64,000 nt of DNA from positions 1 to 64,000 of the forward strand of contig JAKSSG010000003.1 of the NCBI GenBank assembly GCA_024403185.1, written 5' to 3'. Position 1 is the first letter of the stretch. Each line of letters starts with the position of its first letter. The notes below the pieces were generated by a model, which was not told where the DNA came from, did not search any database, and saw nothing but the letters and a program-made list of their open reading frames with translations. Origin of the DNA: Clostridia bacterium (lineage in GTDB: Bacteria > Bacillota > Clostridia > Peptostreptococcales > Anaerovoracaceae). Below are positions 19,498 to 28,998 of this stretch, piece by piece. A program made the translations under genes and the position numbers.

Positions 19498-19941
19498 ATG
19501 ATTGTAATCCTTACAAAAGATGTAAAGGGAACAGGTAAGGCAGGAGACGTTGTAAAGGTTAACGACGGATATGCACGCAACATGCTCATTCCGAAGGGCC
19601 TTGCCAAGGAAGCCACACAGGGCAATGTGAGAAATCTGGAAAAGCAGAAGGCCATTGCCGAGGAAAAGAGAGCCGAAGAAAAAGCGGCAGCCCAGAAGAA
19701 AGCTGACGAGCTCGAAAAGATCACGCTCATAGTAAAATCAAAGGGCGGCGAAAACGGAAAGCTTTTCGGTTCGGTAACATCGATGGACATTGCAAAAGCT
19801 CTCAAGGAGCAGGAAGGCATCGATGTGGACAAGAAGAAGATTGAAATGGCGGGACCAATCAAGCAGGCAGGAGAAACACAGGTAACAGTAAAGTTGTTCC
19901 CGGAAGTTGCAGCAAATATTAAAGTAAAGGTAACAGTGTAA
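19498..19941 (+). CDS. rplI: 50S ribosomal protein L9
   Basis: A 147-residue two-domain rRNA-binding protein. N-terminal MIVILTKDVKGTGKAGDVVKV and GYARNMLIPKGLAKEAT are signature sequences, joined by the long charged helix (about 45-80) to the C-terminal domain containing GGENGKLFGSVTSMDIA. AGGAGG of the ribosome binding site overlaps the gdpP stop. The last base of its stop codon is shared with the dnaB start (TAATGG). Confidence 0.97.
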   Translation: MIVILTKDVKGTGKAGDVVKVNDGYARNMLIPKGLAKEATQGNVRNLEKQKAIAEEKRAEEKAAAQKKADELEKITLIVKSKGGENGKLFGSVTSMDIAKALKEQEGIDVDKKKIEMAGPIKQAGETQVTVKLFPEVAANIKVKVTV

Positions 19942-21278
19942 TGGAAGAGAGAATCCCTCCCCACAATTTAGAAGCGGAGAAGTCCGTTCTGGGTGCAGCA
20001 CTTCTTTCGAAGGACGCCCTCAATGAGGTTGTTGAGCTAGTAAGAGCCGACGATTTCTACGATCCGAACAACAAAGAGATTTTCAGCGCCGTCTTTGATC
20101 TTGCGGCAATAAACGCACCTGTTGATGCACTTACTGTTTCGGAAGAACTGGACAAGAGAGGAAGCCTGAACATGGTTGGCGGCAGAGCCTACGTTTCAGG
20201 TCTTTCATCTGCGACTCCAACGACTGCTAACGCGGCTGAATACGCGAAGATCGTATCAGAGAAGGCAGCTACCAGAAGACTGATAAAAACGGCAGACGAC
20301 ATCGTGGCGAAAGGCTATGACAGGAGCATGGATGCCGGACAGCTTCTGGACTACGCGGAAAACGGAATATTTGAAATATCACAGTCAAGGCAGAAGGGCA
20401 GGTATGTACCTCTTCAGGAAGTACTTGTTAAAAACATTGAAGCGATAGACAAGGCGTCCAAGCTTGAGGGAGGTCTTACAGGCGTAACAACCGGCTTCAA
20501 GGATCTTGACAGAATGACTTCCGGACTTCAGAAGTCAGAGCTTATCGTTCTGGCGGCAAGACCGGCAATGGGTAAGACTGCCTTTGCATTATCCCTGGCC
20601 CTCAATGCGGCAACAAAGGGAAAGGCATCGGTAATGATATTCAGTCTGGAAATGTCAAGAGAATCTCTGGGTCAGCGACTTCTGGCCATGGAGTCAAAGG
20701 TTGAGATGCAGAAAATGAAGACCGGCAGACTTGAAAGACGTGACTGGGACGATGTGCACATGGCCCTGGATGCTCTTTCGGGCGCACAGATCAACATCGA
20801 CGATACGCCGGGAACAAGCATTGTTGAAATGAAGAGCAAATGCAGAAGACTGAAGGCCGAGTCCGGACTGGACCTTGTAATAATCGACTATCTGCAGCTG
20901 ATGAATCCGGAAGGAAGAGCGGACTCGAGAACCCAGGAGGTTTCGGTTATCACAAGGAATCTGAAACTGCTGGCAAGAGAGCTGGACTGTCCGGTCATCG
21001 TTCTTTCACAGCTCTCCAGAAATCCGGAACAGAGAACGGATCACAGACCGATGCTGGCAGACCTGAGAGAATCGGGATCAATTGAGCAGGATGCGGATAT
21101 TGTGGTATTCCTGTACAGAGACGACTATTACAACGAAAACTCGGAAGCACCGGGTGAGTGTGAAGTCATCGTGGCCAAGCAGAGAAGCGGTCCTACGGGA
21201 ACGGTCAAGGTTGCATGGCTGGATAAGATAACCAAGTTTGTAGACAGTGCCGGAAGCGGCAACATCGGCGGGTTTTAA
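19941..21278 (+). CDS. dnaB: Replicative DNA helicase
   Basis: Hexameric 5'-3' helicase (called DnaC in Bacillus). Its 445 residues show the N-terminal helical domain starting with PPHNLEAEKSVLGAALL, a linker, and the RecA-like motor with Walker A ARPAMGKTAFAL near 208-219 and Walker B DLVIIDYLQLM near 310. The DnaB motif LSQLSRNPEQR...MLADLRESGSIEQDAD is present. The rplI-dnaB order is standard in the phylum. It is followed four bases later by the DnaD-like primosome gene. Confidence 0.97.
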   Translation: MEERIPPHNLEAEKSVLGAALLSKDALNEVVELVRADDFYDPNNKEIFSAVFDLAAINAPVDALTVSEELDKRGSLNMVGGRAYVSGLSSATPTTANAAEYAKIVSEKAATRRLIKTADDIVAKGYDRSMDAGQLLDYAENGIFEISQSRQKGRYVPLQEVLVKNIEAIDKASKLEGGLTGVTTGFKDLDRMTSGLQKSELIVLAARPAMGKTAFALSLALNAATKGKASVMIFSLEMSRESLGQRLLAMESKVEMQKMKTGRLERRDWDDVHMALDALSGAQINIDDTPGTSIVEMKSKCRRLKAESGLDLVIIDYLQLMNPEGRADSRTQEVSVITRNLKLLARELDCPVIVLSQLSRNPEQRTDHRPMLADLRESGSIEQDADIVVFLYRDDYYNENSEAPGECEVIVAKQRSGPTGTVKVAWLDKITKFVDSAGSGNIGGF

Positions 21279-21281
21279 GAT

Positions 21282-22538
21282 ATGAGTTTCAAAAGGGAAA
21301 AGACAAAGGACTATTTTCTGCTGGATACGAATGTGGAAAACATGTTCATAAATGAATATATGGTGTCCGCCCCGGAAGGATATGTCAAGGTGTATCTCTT
21401 CGCTCTCATGTACACAAATCTGGGAGTTGAATTTGATAACGGAGACATTGCTAAGCAGCTCATGATGGAAGAAGAGGATGTGCTCAAGGCATGGACCTAC
21501 TGGGAGAAGATGGGCGTAATCAGGAAGATCAGAAAGGCTTCCGATAACAGCCTGGATTATGACGTTGAATTCGTGCTGCTTAAGAACATGCTGTACGGAA
21601 CTCACGAAGAAACCCAGCAGTTCTCATCGGAGCAGGGCATCAATGCGCAGATGGCAAACCAGGAATACAAGGACATGTTCGCCCGCATCGAGAAGGCCCT
21701 TGGACGGGTAATCAGCGGATCCGAAATGGGAGAGGTTCTTTCGTGGATAAACGATTTCGGAACCGATCCGGAGGTCGTTGGTTTTGCATTTGAATACTGC
21801 GCCAAGAGAAACAAGAAGGCAGTAAGATATGTGGGAGCCGTTATCAGAAACTGGATCACGGATGGCCTCAGAACAATGGAAGAGGTAAGCGCACATCTGG
21901 AACAGGTTGAAGGCCGAAATGTGGATTACAAGAGAGTCTTCCAGGCGCTGGGCTTCAAGAGAAATCCGACCGAGGAAGAAACGCGAATCATGGATACGTG
22001 GTTTGATGGAATGGGCTTCAGGATGGAGACTGTTCTCGATGCATGCGCCAAGACATCGGGAATTTCAAGTCCCAGTATAAACTACGTAAACAGGATTCTT
22101 GAAAACTGGTATGCCGAAAACGGTAGCAATGCAAAGGCAGACGGAATCACAAACAGCGACAGGATGAAGTATTACGACTACCTGAGAGAACGTGAGGAAC
22201 GGGAAGCCGGGGAAAGAAAAGAGGAAGTATACAGCAAGGTGCCGAGAATCAGGGAAATCGACGAAGAAGAACAGAGGCTGGCAAGCTCTCTTTCCAGAAT
22301 TGCTGTTTCTAACAGAGTAGATAAAAGGGAAGCGACAGAGGAGATAAAAGAGAAGATAGACAGAATAAGCACGGAGAAAGCTTTCCTGCTTACAGATAAC
22401 GGGTTTGAGCTTGATTACATGGACATGAAATACCAGTGCCCGCTGTGCAGAGATACGGGAATGCTTGATACAGGAGAAAGGTGCCAATGTTTCAGAGAGA
22501 TAACGGAAGAGAAGATCAGTCTGATAACAAAAGCGTAA
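21282..22538 (+). CDS. DnaD-domain replication protein with a helicase-loader-like zinc motif at its C-terminus
   Basis: The 418 residues contain a winged-helix N-terminal part (about 1-110), two DnaD-type helical modules (about 130-200 and 220-290; the second ends near INYVNRILENWY), a charged linker and a C-terminal segment YQCPLCRDTGMLDTGERCQCF near 385-405. That segment is like the zinc-binding region that precedes the AAA+ domain in DnaI/DnaC helicase loaders. The loader ATPase itself is missing: the frame stops about 12 residues later and none follows downstream. Family knowledge places DnaD in primosome assembly on DnaA at oriC. The next gene starts inside its 3' end. Confidence 0.75.
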   Translation: MSFKREKTKDYFLLDTNVENMFINEYMVSAPEGYVKVYLFALMYTNLGVEFDNGDIAKQLMMEEEDVLKAWTYWEKMGVIRKIRKASDNSLDYDVEFVLLKNMLYGTHEETQQFSSEQGINAQMANQEYKDMFARIEKALGRVISGSEMGEVLSWINDFGTDPEVVGFAFEYCAKRNKKAVRYVGAVIRNWITDGLRTMEEVSAHLEQVEGRNVDYKRVFQALGFKRNPTEEETRIMDTWFDGMGFRMETVLDACAKTSGISSPSINYVNRILENWYAENGSNAKADGITNSDRMKYYDYLREREEREAGERKEEVYSKVPRIREIDEEEQRLASSLSRIAVSNRVDKREATEEIKEKIDRISTEKAFLLTDNGFELDYMDMKYQCPLCRDTGMLDTGERCQCFREITEEKISLITKA

Positions 22539-25183
22539 ATCAGGAACGGGATGAAGCCCTGGCCGGTCAGGGAGAAAACGTCCAGAAGGTTTTTGATGAC
22601 GTACAGGATCTGAAGGAGAAAATCGAAAGACTGAAAGCGCAGACAGAAAAGCTGGCAGATACCCCGGTTAAGGAAATAGCAAGCGGGGAGTTTTCGGTTG
22701 CAGAAAAACCGACGGAAACGAAACTTGACGAGGAAGCGGTTCTCGCAGCGGAACGCGCAGTAATCGAGCACGCAAGATGGGATGCAGAGAGTGAATTCGC
22801 TGACATCCATAAAAAAGAGGCGGACAAGGAATTAAAGATAAAGGAAGCCAAGATTCGCGAAATGGAGGCAAGGGAACGTCTCCTTCAGAAGCAAAGGGAA
22901 GCGGAAGAAAAGAGAAAGGCGCTTAAGGAAGCCGAAAAGATTGCCGCTGAATCCAGAATCAGAAGACAGGAGATAGAAAAGAAGTCGGAAGCAAATCAGA
23001 ACATTCTTCAGGAAGAGCACAGAAAAGCTGTTGAGAAGCAGGAAACAGAAGCACGCAAGCTCAAGGATATTCAGAAGAAAATAGAAAAGGAAAAACTGGA
23101 AGCCGAAAGAAGGGCTGCCATAGAACTCAGGAGAGAGAGGGAAAGGCTTGCCCGCCTGGAAGCGGAAAAGCAGAGAAGGATAGCAAGAGAACAGGCGGCA
23201 GAGGAGAAGAGACAGGCGGAGGCCGAGAAAAAAAGGCAGGCCGAAGAGAAGAGAAAAGCGAAAGAAGCAGAACGCCTTGCGGCAATAGAGAGAAAGAATG
23301 AAGCGGCAAGAAAAAAGCTGGAGGAACAGAAAGAAGCCCAGAGGAAAAAGTACGAGAGAGCTCGCCTGATTGCCGAACAGCGTGAAATACAGAGGAAAAA
23401 GCGCGAGGCGGAAAAGGCCGAGCAGCGCAGACTCAAGAAGATACAGGAAGACAGAAAGAACGAAGACAGAAGACTCCGAAAGGAAGCTGTCAAGAAGAAG
23501 AGAGCTGAAAGAAAAGAGATAAAGAGGCAGCAGAGAGTAGCCGAAGCCCTGGCAAAAAAGGGCGGCGGAATTGTAAGCGTTCACGGACAGACTGTCCAGA
23601 CGGAAATTCAGCCGGTACCCGCTTTTTCACTCAGGGACCTGCTGGGAACATCCAAGAGAAGAGAAATCCGAGCAACAACCTCCGAAGAGGAAAAGCTGCG
23701 TCTTCAGGCGGAAAGCGAAAGAATAAGAAACGAAGCGACAAGAACGGCGGAAGCTCTCGCAGCGGCGAGAATCGAAAGACGGAAGACAAATCCTGTAGTT
23801 GCAAAGGCCTGCAATTTCCTGAATTTCTGCGACGAAAAGAAGAAACCGCTGCTGATTGCATTTACAATTATTCTTGTCTTTGCAGTAGGAACGGCGGCAG
23901 CATTTAACTACTGCACCGCATACGAATATTCGTATAACGGAAATCAGCTGGGATATGTCAAGAACAAGGATGACGTTCTTCAGATTACGGAGATGGTGCA
24001 GGGAGCACTTTCGGAAGAGAAGAACGTTGACGTGGTAATTGACGCCCGTGACGACATTCAGTTCAGGAGAGTTTACACTCTTAACAAGGACATAATGATT
24101 GACTCATCAGACGACGTGCTGAAGAGACTGACCTATCTTAACGAGATCAATGTCAAGGCATATGGAATTTTCCTTGACGGACAGAAGATCGGAGCAGTCA
24201 AGGACAAGGATACTGCAGCAAAAGTCTTCGAGGACATCAAGGACAGGTACGCCAGCAATAAAAAAGGCGCGAAAATCATAGAGGCAGTAGTCATCGAGAA
24301 GGTTGATGCCAGAAAGAGCAATACGCCGCTGGGAGACGTGCTGAGCGAAAAGCAGATGGTGGACAGACTGTGCACAGACAGCGTGAAGGAGACAGTTGTT
24401 ACCGTCGAGAGAGGACAGACGCTTAAGGAAATTGCCAAGGTTCACAGCGTAAAGGAAAAGGACATCATTAAAGACAATCCGGGAATCAACCCTGAGAAGC
24501 TGGTTGTAGGAAGCACTCTCATAATTCACGAAACCGCACCGCTCATGACGGTACAGATTACCGAAGAGAGAACATATGTTGAGAAGACTCCGTACGAGAC
24601 CATCAAGAAAAAGGATAAGGATCTCTACGAGGGATACACTGAAGTGGACCAGAAGGGCCACAAGGGATTGAGCCAGATCACCGACAGGACGGTTTCAATC
24701 AACGGCAGCGTTGTCGAAACAGAGAACCTGAAGAACAAAGTTGAACAGAAGCCTGTTGAAAAAATCGTAAGAGTGGGAACAAAGGAAAGACCGCCGACAG
24801 TCGGTTCGGGAACATATATCTGGCCGGCAAATCCGGGAACATATACAGTTACTTCAGAGTTCAAGTGGCGTTGGGGCAGACAGCATCAGGGCATTGACAT
24901 GGGCTGTGCAACAGGTAACGACGTTCTGGCAGCAGATGGCGGCACAGTTGTTCACGCCGGGTGGATGGGCGGATACGGAAACCTGGTAATAATAGACCAC
25001 CAGAACGGAATCCAGACATACTACGCCCATAACAGCCAGCTGCTGGTAAGCGTGGGAGACAAGGTCTTCCAGGGCCAGCACATTGCAGAAGCAGGTAACA
25101 CGGGAAACAGTTTCGGATCCCACATTCACTTCGGTGTAATGGATCACGGTGAATTCAAGAATCCTAGAAATTATCTACCATAA
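22487..25183 (+). CDS. Membrane-anchored M23 peptidase with cytoplasmic coiled coil, LysM and G5 domains
   Basis: An 898-residue protein. Residues about 30-385 are an almost continuous Lys/Glu/Arg/Ala-rich coiled coil, then a region about 390-445, one transmembrane helix near 454-475, an extracytoplasmic part, a LysM-like segment near 638-680 (VERGQTLKEIAKVHSV), a G5-like segment near 685-768, and a zinc endopeptidase domain from about 790 with HQGIDMG and HIHFGV. M23 enzymes cut peptide cross-links of peptidoglycan. ATG 22487 is ten bases after AGGAG and overlaps the dnaD-like gene by 52 bases; GTG 22481 is the alternative. The N-terminal cytoplasmic coiled coil is unusual for this family. 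Confidence 0.85.
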   Translation: MFQRDNGREDQSDNKSVNQERDEALAGQGENVQKVFDDVQDLKEKIERLKAQTEKLADTPVKEIASGEFSVAEKPTETKLDEEAVLAAERAVIEHARWDAESEFADIHKKEADKELKIKEAKIREMEARERLLQKQREAEEKRKALKEAEKIAAESRIRRQEIEKKSEANQNILQEEHRKAVEKQETEARKLKDIQKKIEKEKLEAERRAAIELRRERERLARLEAEKQRRIAREQAAEEKRQAEAEKKRQAEEKRKAKEAERLAAIERKNEAARKKLEEQKEAQRKKYERARLIAEQREIQRKKREAEKAEQRRLKKIQEDRKNEDRRLRKEAVKKKRAERKEIKRQQRVAEALAKKGGGIVSVHGQTVQTEIQPVPAFSLRDLLGTSKRREIRATTSEEEKLRLQAESERIRNEATRTAEALAAARIERRKTNPVVAKACNFLNFCDEKKKPLLIAFTIILVFAVGTAAAFNYCTAYEYSYNGNQLGYVKNKDDVLQITEMVQGALSEEKNVDVVIDARDDIQFRRVYTLNKDIMIDSSDDVLKRLTYLNEINVKAYGIFLDGQKIGAVKDKDTAAKVFEDIKDRYASNKKGAKIIEAVVIEKVDARKSNTPLGDVLSEKQMVDRLCTDSVKETVVTVERGQTLKEIAKVHSVKEKDIIKDNPGINPEKLVVGSTLIIHETAPLMTVQITEERTYVEKTPYETIKKKDKDLYEGYTEVDQKGHKGLSQITDRTVSINGSVVETENLKNKVEQKPVEKIVRVGTKERPPTVGSGTYIWPANPGTYTVTSEFKWRWGRQHQGIDMGCATGNDVLAADGGTVVHAGWMGGYGNLVIIDHQNGIQTYYAHNSQLLVSVGDKVFQGQHIAEAGNTGNSFGSHIHFGVMDHGEFKNPRNYLP

Positions 25184-25620
25184 TGGCAAGAAAGAAACGA
25201 AGAAGCAGACAATTCAAGAAGACCAGTCGCGTCATCGACATGGATGAAGCGAGGATGCAAAGGCAGGAAAGGAGACAGGCTGCCCAGCAGGAAGAGGAAC
25301 GCGAGAAGACCGCAAGCGATGAGAGAAGAATCCGAAGGAAGAGAGCTCTCAGGAAAAAGCGCAGTCGCAGACGTCTTCTGATCGCTGTAATAGTCATTGT
25401 TCTCCTGGTTCTGCTCGGCGCCTCCATCGCCAATATTGTCATGCTCAAACAGGAACAGAAGGAAGCCCAGGAAAAGCAGGACCAGCTTAAGGCGCAGCAG
25501 GAACAGCTGAAGGAAGACCTTAAGGACGTCAATGATGAAGAGAACATTGAGGACCAGGCCAGAGAAAAACTGAAGCTGGTCAAGCCGGGAGAGACGATTT
25601 ACATTCCTGATGAAGATTAA
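25183..25620 (+). CDS. FtsB/DivIC-type septum formation initiator
   Basis: A 145-residue bitopic protein. A long basic N-terminal tail (about 1-63, rich in Arg, Lys and Gln) precedes one transmembrane helix near 64-86 and an extracellular leucine-zipper-like coiled coil near 87-120, ending ENIEDQAREKLKLVKPGETIYIP, which is the FtsB/DivIC C-terminal motif. These proteins join FtsL and FtsQ/DivIB in the divisome. The start ATG overlaps the stop of the M23 gene (TAATGG), suggesting coupling of a wall hydrolase with a division protein. Confidence 0.88.
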   Translation: MARKKRRSRQFKKTSRVIDMDEARMQRQERRQAAQQEEEREKTASDERRIRRKRALRKKRSRRRLLIAVIVIVLLVLLGASIANIVMLKQEQKEAQEKQDQLKAQQEQLKEDLKDVNDEENIEDQAREKLKLVKPGETIYIPDED

Positions 25621-26143
25621 AGAAACGATAGTCGTAGAAGGCAGAGATGATACTGCCGCAATAAAGAGGAGCATTGACGCCCTGACCATTGAGACCCACG
25701 GATACGGCATCAGACCCGCAACCTGGGACCTTATTGCAAAGGCAGACGAGACCACAGGCATAATCGTATTCACTGATCCGGACCACGCGGGGGAACAGAT
25801 AAGAAAGCGAATTCTGGAGAAATTCCCCGGTGCGCGGGAAGCCTTTCTCGACAGGGAAGATGCCGAAAAAGACGGGGATATAGGAATAGAAAATGCCAGT
25901 CCCGAAAGCATAAGAAAAGCCCTTGAAAAAGCCAGGGCGGGAGAAGCCGCTGCAGCAGAAAGCTATTCACCTGATGACATGTTCAGATGGGGACTTGCGG
26001 GAACTGACGATGCGGCAAAGAGGAGAACCGAGCTGGGCAAGAGGCTCGGTCTTGGTTTTGCAAACAGCAAGACCTTTCTCCAGAGACTGAACAGATTTGG
26101 AATATCCAGAGAAGAAATAGAGGAAGCTCTCAGAGATTTATAA
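25610..26143 (+). CDS. rnmV: Ribonuclease M5
   Basis: Matures 5S rRNA. The 177 residues consist of an N-terminal TOPRIM domain with VEGRDD near 9-14 and FTDPDHAGEQIRKRI near 53-67, followed by a C-terminal region. The start ATG lies 11 bases inside the ftsB-like gene, in TGATGAAG. It is followed directly by rsmA, the conserved rnmV-ksgA pair of Firmicutes; here both are separated from metG-tatD, which lie 26 kb further on. Confidence 0.93.
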   Translation: MKIKETIVVEGRDDTAAIKRSIDALTIETHGYGIRPATWDLIAKADETTGIIVFTDPDHAGEQIRKRILEKFPGAREAFLDREDAEKDGDIGIENASPESIRKALEKARAGEAAAAESYSPDDMFRWGLAGTDDAAKRRTELGKRLGLGFANSKTFLQRLNRFGISREEIEEALRDL

Positions 26144-27027
26144 TGGATTTAACATCACCATCGACAATTCAAGAGATAAGAGACAGACACAATTTCCAGC
26201 TGTCGAAAAGTCTGGGACAGAACTTCATCACCGACAGGCATGTTCTGGAACAGATAATTGAAGGGGCGGAAATCGGCGAAGATGATCTGGTCATTGAAAT
26301 CGGACCGGGAATAGGAGTGCTGACAGCTGAAGCTGCAGAAACGGCGGCAAAGGTTATCGCTATCGAAATCGACGCCAGACTGATTCCCGTGCTGGAAGAG
26401 ACTCTGTCTTCTTTTGATAACGTGGAGGTAATTAACCGGGACATTCTGAAAACGGATCTGAAGGAGATCATTTCAGAGGAACGGGAAAAGGGAAGCTTTG
26501 GCGGAGCGGTCCGCGTAATAGGAAATCTTCCTTACTATATTACAACACCGATAATAATGAAGCTTCTTGAGGAGGGGGTGCCGGCGGACAGCATCACAGT
26601 CATGATGCAGAAGGAAGTGGCCGACAGAATCCGTTCCGGACCGGGAGGCAAGGTTTACGGCGCCATTTCGGTAGCGGTGCAGTATTACTGTGACGTGGAA
26701 AAAGTGGCATCGGTACCGAAAGAGGTTTTCGTGCCAAGACCGAAGGTCGATTCAACGGTGCTGACACTGAAACCATTAAAAGAGAAGAAACTGCAGCTTG
26801 CGGACGAGAAGGAATTTTTCTCCTGCGTGAAGGCTGCTTTTGCACAGAGAAGAAAGACTCTCCTGAACTCGCTGTCATCGGCAGGAGGAATGGAGAAGGA
26901 AGATGTACGACGAGTTCTGGAGACGCTGGGTATCGACCCGGGCAGAAGAGCTGAGACCCTGAGCATTGAGGAATTTGGACAGCTGGCTAACGAGGTAGCG
27001 AATGAAAAAGCTGAAAGAAATACTTAA
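26143..27027 (+). CDS. rsmA: 16S rRNA (adenine1518-N6/adenine1519-N6) dimethyltransferase
   Basis: KsgA-type methyltransferase that dimethylates two adjacent adenines in helix 45 of 16S rRNA. The 294 residues show LGQNFITD near 24, the SAM-binding EIGPGIGVLT near 50 and the catalytic NLPYYITTPI near 127-136. AFAQRRKTLLNSL is the C-terminal family motif. ATG 26143 overlaps the rnmV stop by one base. The end overlaps the following membrane gene by 26 bases. Confidence 0.97.
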   Translation: MDLTSPSTIQEIRDRHNFQLSKSLGQNFITDRHVLEQIIEGAEIGEDDLVIEIGPGIGVLTAEAAETAAKVIAIEIDARLIPVLEETLSSFDNVEVINRDILKTDLKEIISEEREKGSFGGAVRVIGNLPYYITTPIIMKLLEEGVPADSITVMMQKEVADRIRSGPGGKVYGAISVAVQYYCDVEKVASVPKEVFVPRPKVDSTVLTLKPLKEKKLQLADEKEFFSCVKAAFAQRRKTLLNSLSSAGGMEKEDVRRVLETLGIDPGRRAETLSIEEFGQLANEVANEKAERNT

Positions 27028-28987
27028 AAAAATAAATAACAATCACATACTAATGCTGTTCATCATGGCGGTGGTAATTGACCTTATCATCGAGTCCCTG
27101 GGCAGACTTTCGTCTGTGGCGGCCCTGGTGTTCATGGTTCAGCATCCGCTGGTATTCTTCTGTAACACCATGCTTATCATGGCGACAATATCCCTGTCGC
27201 TGCTTTTCAGGAGAAGGATATTTGCCGCATGCATGCTGTCCTTCGTCTGGCTTGCAATAGGCATTACAAACGGCGTAATACTCACGAACAGAATGACGCC
27301 GTTTAACGTTAAGGACCTGGCCACGCTGAGCGAAGCCCAGTCAATAATGACCAATTACTTTTCGGTCAAGAGCCTGATAATGATCGGCGTTGGCGCTGCG
27401 ATATTTGTTCTGGCAATTGTCCTGCTCTTCAGGAAAACGCCGAAGCTTGCGGAAAGGGTAAACTTCAGGAAATCCGCAATATCCATCATTCTTATTATCG
27501 GAATCGCGCTGGGTTCAATAACGGGCGGAATGAAGCTGGGAATTCTGGACACATTCTTCCCGAACCTGGCCTATGCATACAGAGATAACGGAGTGGCATA
27601 TTCCTTCATGATTACCTGGGTAAAAACAGGAATTGACAAGCCGAAGGGATATTCCGAGGAAATGATACAGGACATCTTTACCGGAGGAGAGCTGGGCAAG
27701 GACAACATCTATACACCGGGAAAAGATGACGAAAGCAATGTGGAGAAAAAACCGAACATCATCTTCCTTCAGCTTGAGTCCTTCGTTGACCCGACAGTGG
27801 TAAACGATATTGAGTACTCTAAGGATCCGATTCCGAATTTCAGGAAGATGCTGAAGGAATGCTCATCGGGATATCTGACGGTACCTGCAGTGGGAGCCGG
27901 AACGGCCAACGTTGAGTTTGAGGCCATGACGGGAATCAGTGCCAGATTCTTCGGACCGGGAGAATATCCGTACAAGAGCATTCTTACGGAGAAGACATGC
28001 GAAAGCGTTCCTTACGATCTGAAGGAGATGGGTTATTCGTCCCATGCAATTCACAATCACAGAGGCGCATTCTACAACAGAAACAGGGTGTTCAGAAATC
28101 TGGGCTTTGACACATTCACCTGTCTTGAATACATGAACAATGTAGTGAAAACCCCGAAAAACTGGGCAAAGGACGCTCTCCTGACGGAGAATATTCTGGA
28201 TGCTCTCAACAGCACGAAGGGTCCTGATTACATTTACACCATTTCAGTGCAGGGGCACGGCAAGTACCCTACGGAACAGGTAATTACCGATCCGGCAATT
28301 GAAGTAACCAAGGCTCCAAGCGATGAAAAGAAATGGGGATATGAATACTACGCAAATCAGATTTATGAAATGGACATTTTCGTAAAAGAACTTACCGAGG
28401 TTCTTGAGAACTACGACGAAGATATCGTTCTCGTAATGTATGGCGACCACCTGCCGGCACTGGACATGACAGAGGATGAGCTGAAGACAGGCGATCTGTA
28501 CAAGACCCAGTATGTAGTATGGAGCAACTTCGGAATGCAAAAGCAGGACGAGGACGTTGCCGCATATGAAATATCCGCACATCTTCTCAAGAGGCTCGGA
28601 ATATCTGCGGGAATGATGACCAAGTATCACCAGAATTACGAAAACAGCGCTTCATACAAGGAGAATCTGGAAGCCCTTTCATATGACATGCTGTACGGCA
28701 AGTATTATATCTACGGAGGAAAGAATCCGTATGAACCGACAGACATGAGAATGGGCGTGAAGGAGATGAAGATAGACAGCATCGTCAAGATCGGTGAAAA
28801 GTACTATATCAAGGGAGAGAACTTTACCGAGTACAGCAAGATTTCCCTGGATGGCGAAGTGCTGAAGACAGTATACCTGGGACCGACAATTCTGGCGCTC
28901 AATGAAGAGGTTGACCCTAAGGATGTTTCAAAGATGAAGGTAAGCCAGGTGGAAAAGAACAAGGAAATTCTCAGCACAACCGAGTAA
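27002..28987 (+). CDS. LTA synthase family (sulfatase-like) membrane phosphoglycerol transferase
   Basis: The 661 residues start with about five transmembrane helices (roughly 15-175), followed by an extracellular sulfatase-like domain. Metal-site motif NIIFLQLESFVDP near 252, a nucleophile threonine in GAGTANVEF (Thr301, the same place as in LtaS), QGHGKYP near 416 and MYGDHLPAL near 480 are all present. Such enzymes polymerise glycerol-phosphate or transfer phospho-groups to glycolipid or glycan. A C-terminal domain of about 100 residues follows. Start ATG 27002 lies within rsmA. Whether it makes lipoteichoic acid or modifies another polymer cannot be told from sequence. Confidence 0.88.
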   Translation: MKKLKEILKKINNNHILMLFIMAVVIDLIIESLGRLSSVAALVFMVQHPLVFFCNTMLIMATISLSLLFRRRIFAACMLSFVWLAIGITNGVILTNRMTPFNVKDLATLSEAQSIMTNYFSVKSLIMIGVGAAIFVLAIVLLFRKTPKLAERVNFRKSAISIILIIGIALGSITGGMKLGILDTFFPNLAYAYRDNGVAYSFMITWVKTGIDKPKGYSEEMIQDIFTGGELGKDNIYTPGKDDESNVEKKPNIIFLQLESFVDPTVVNDIEYSKDPIPNFRKMLKECSSGYLTVPAVGAGTANVEFEAMTGISARFFGPGEYPYKSILTEKTCESVPYDLKEMGYSSHAIHNHRGAFYNRNRVFRNLGFDTFTCLEYMNNVVKTPKNWAKDALLTENILDALNSTKGPDYIYTISVQGHGKYPTEQVITDPAIEVTKAPSDEKKWGYEYYANQIYEMDIFVKELTEVLENYDEDIVLVMYGDHLPALDMTEDELKTGDLYKTQYVVWSNFGMQKQDEDVAAYEISAHLLKRLGISAGMMTKYHQNYENSASYKENLEALSYDMLYGKYYIYGGKNPYEPTDMRMGVKEMKIDSIVKIGEKYYIKGENFTEYSKISLDGEVLKTVYLGPTILALNEEVDPKDVSKMKVSQVEKNKEILSTTE

Positions 28988-28998
28988 AGGAAACGGAC

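Noticed and set aside
22400..22700. Frameshift joining the dnaD-like gene to a full DnaC loader
   Set aside because: No Walker A or other AAA+ motif is found in any frame after 22538; the next sequence is the coiled coil of the M23 protein. Domain loss fits better than a sequencing error.
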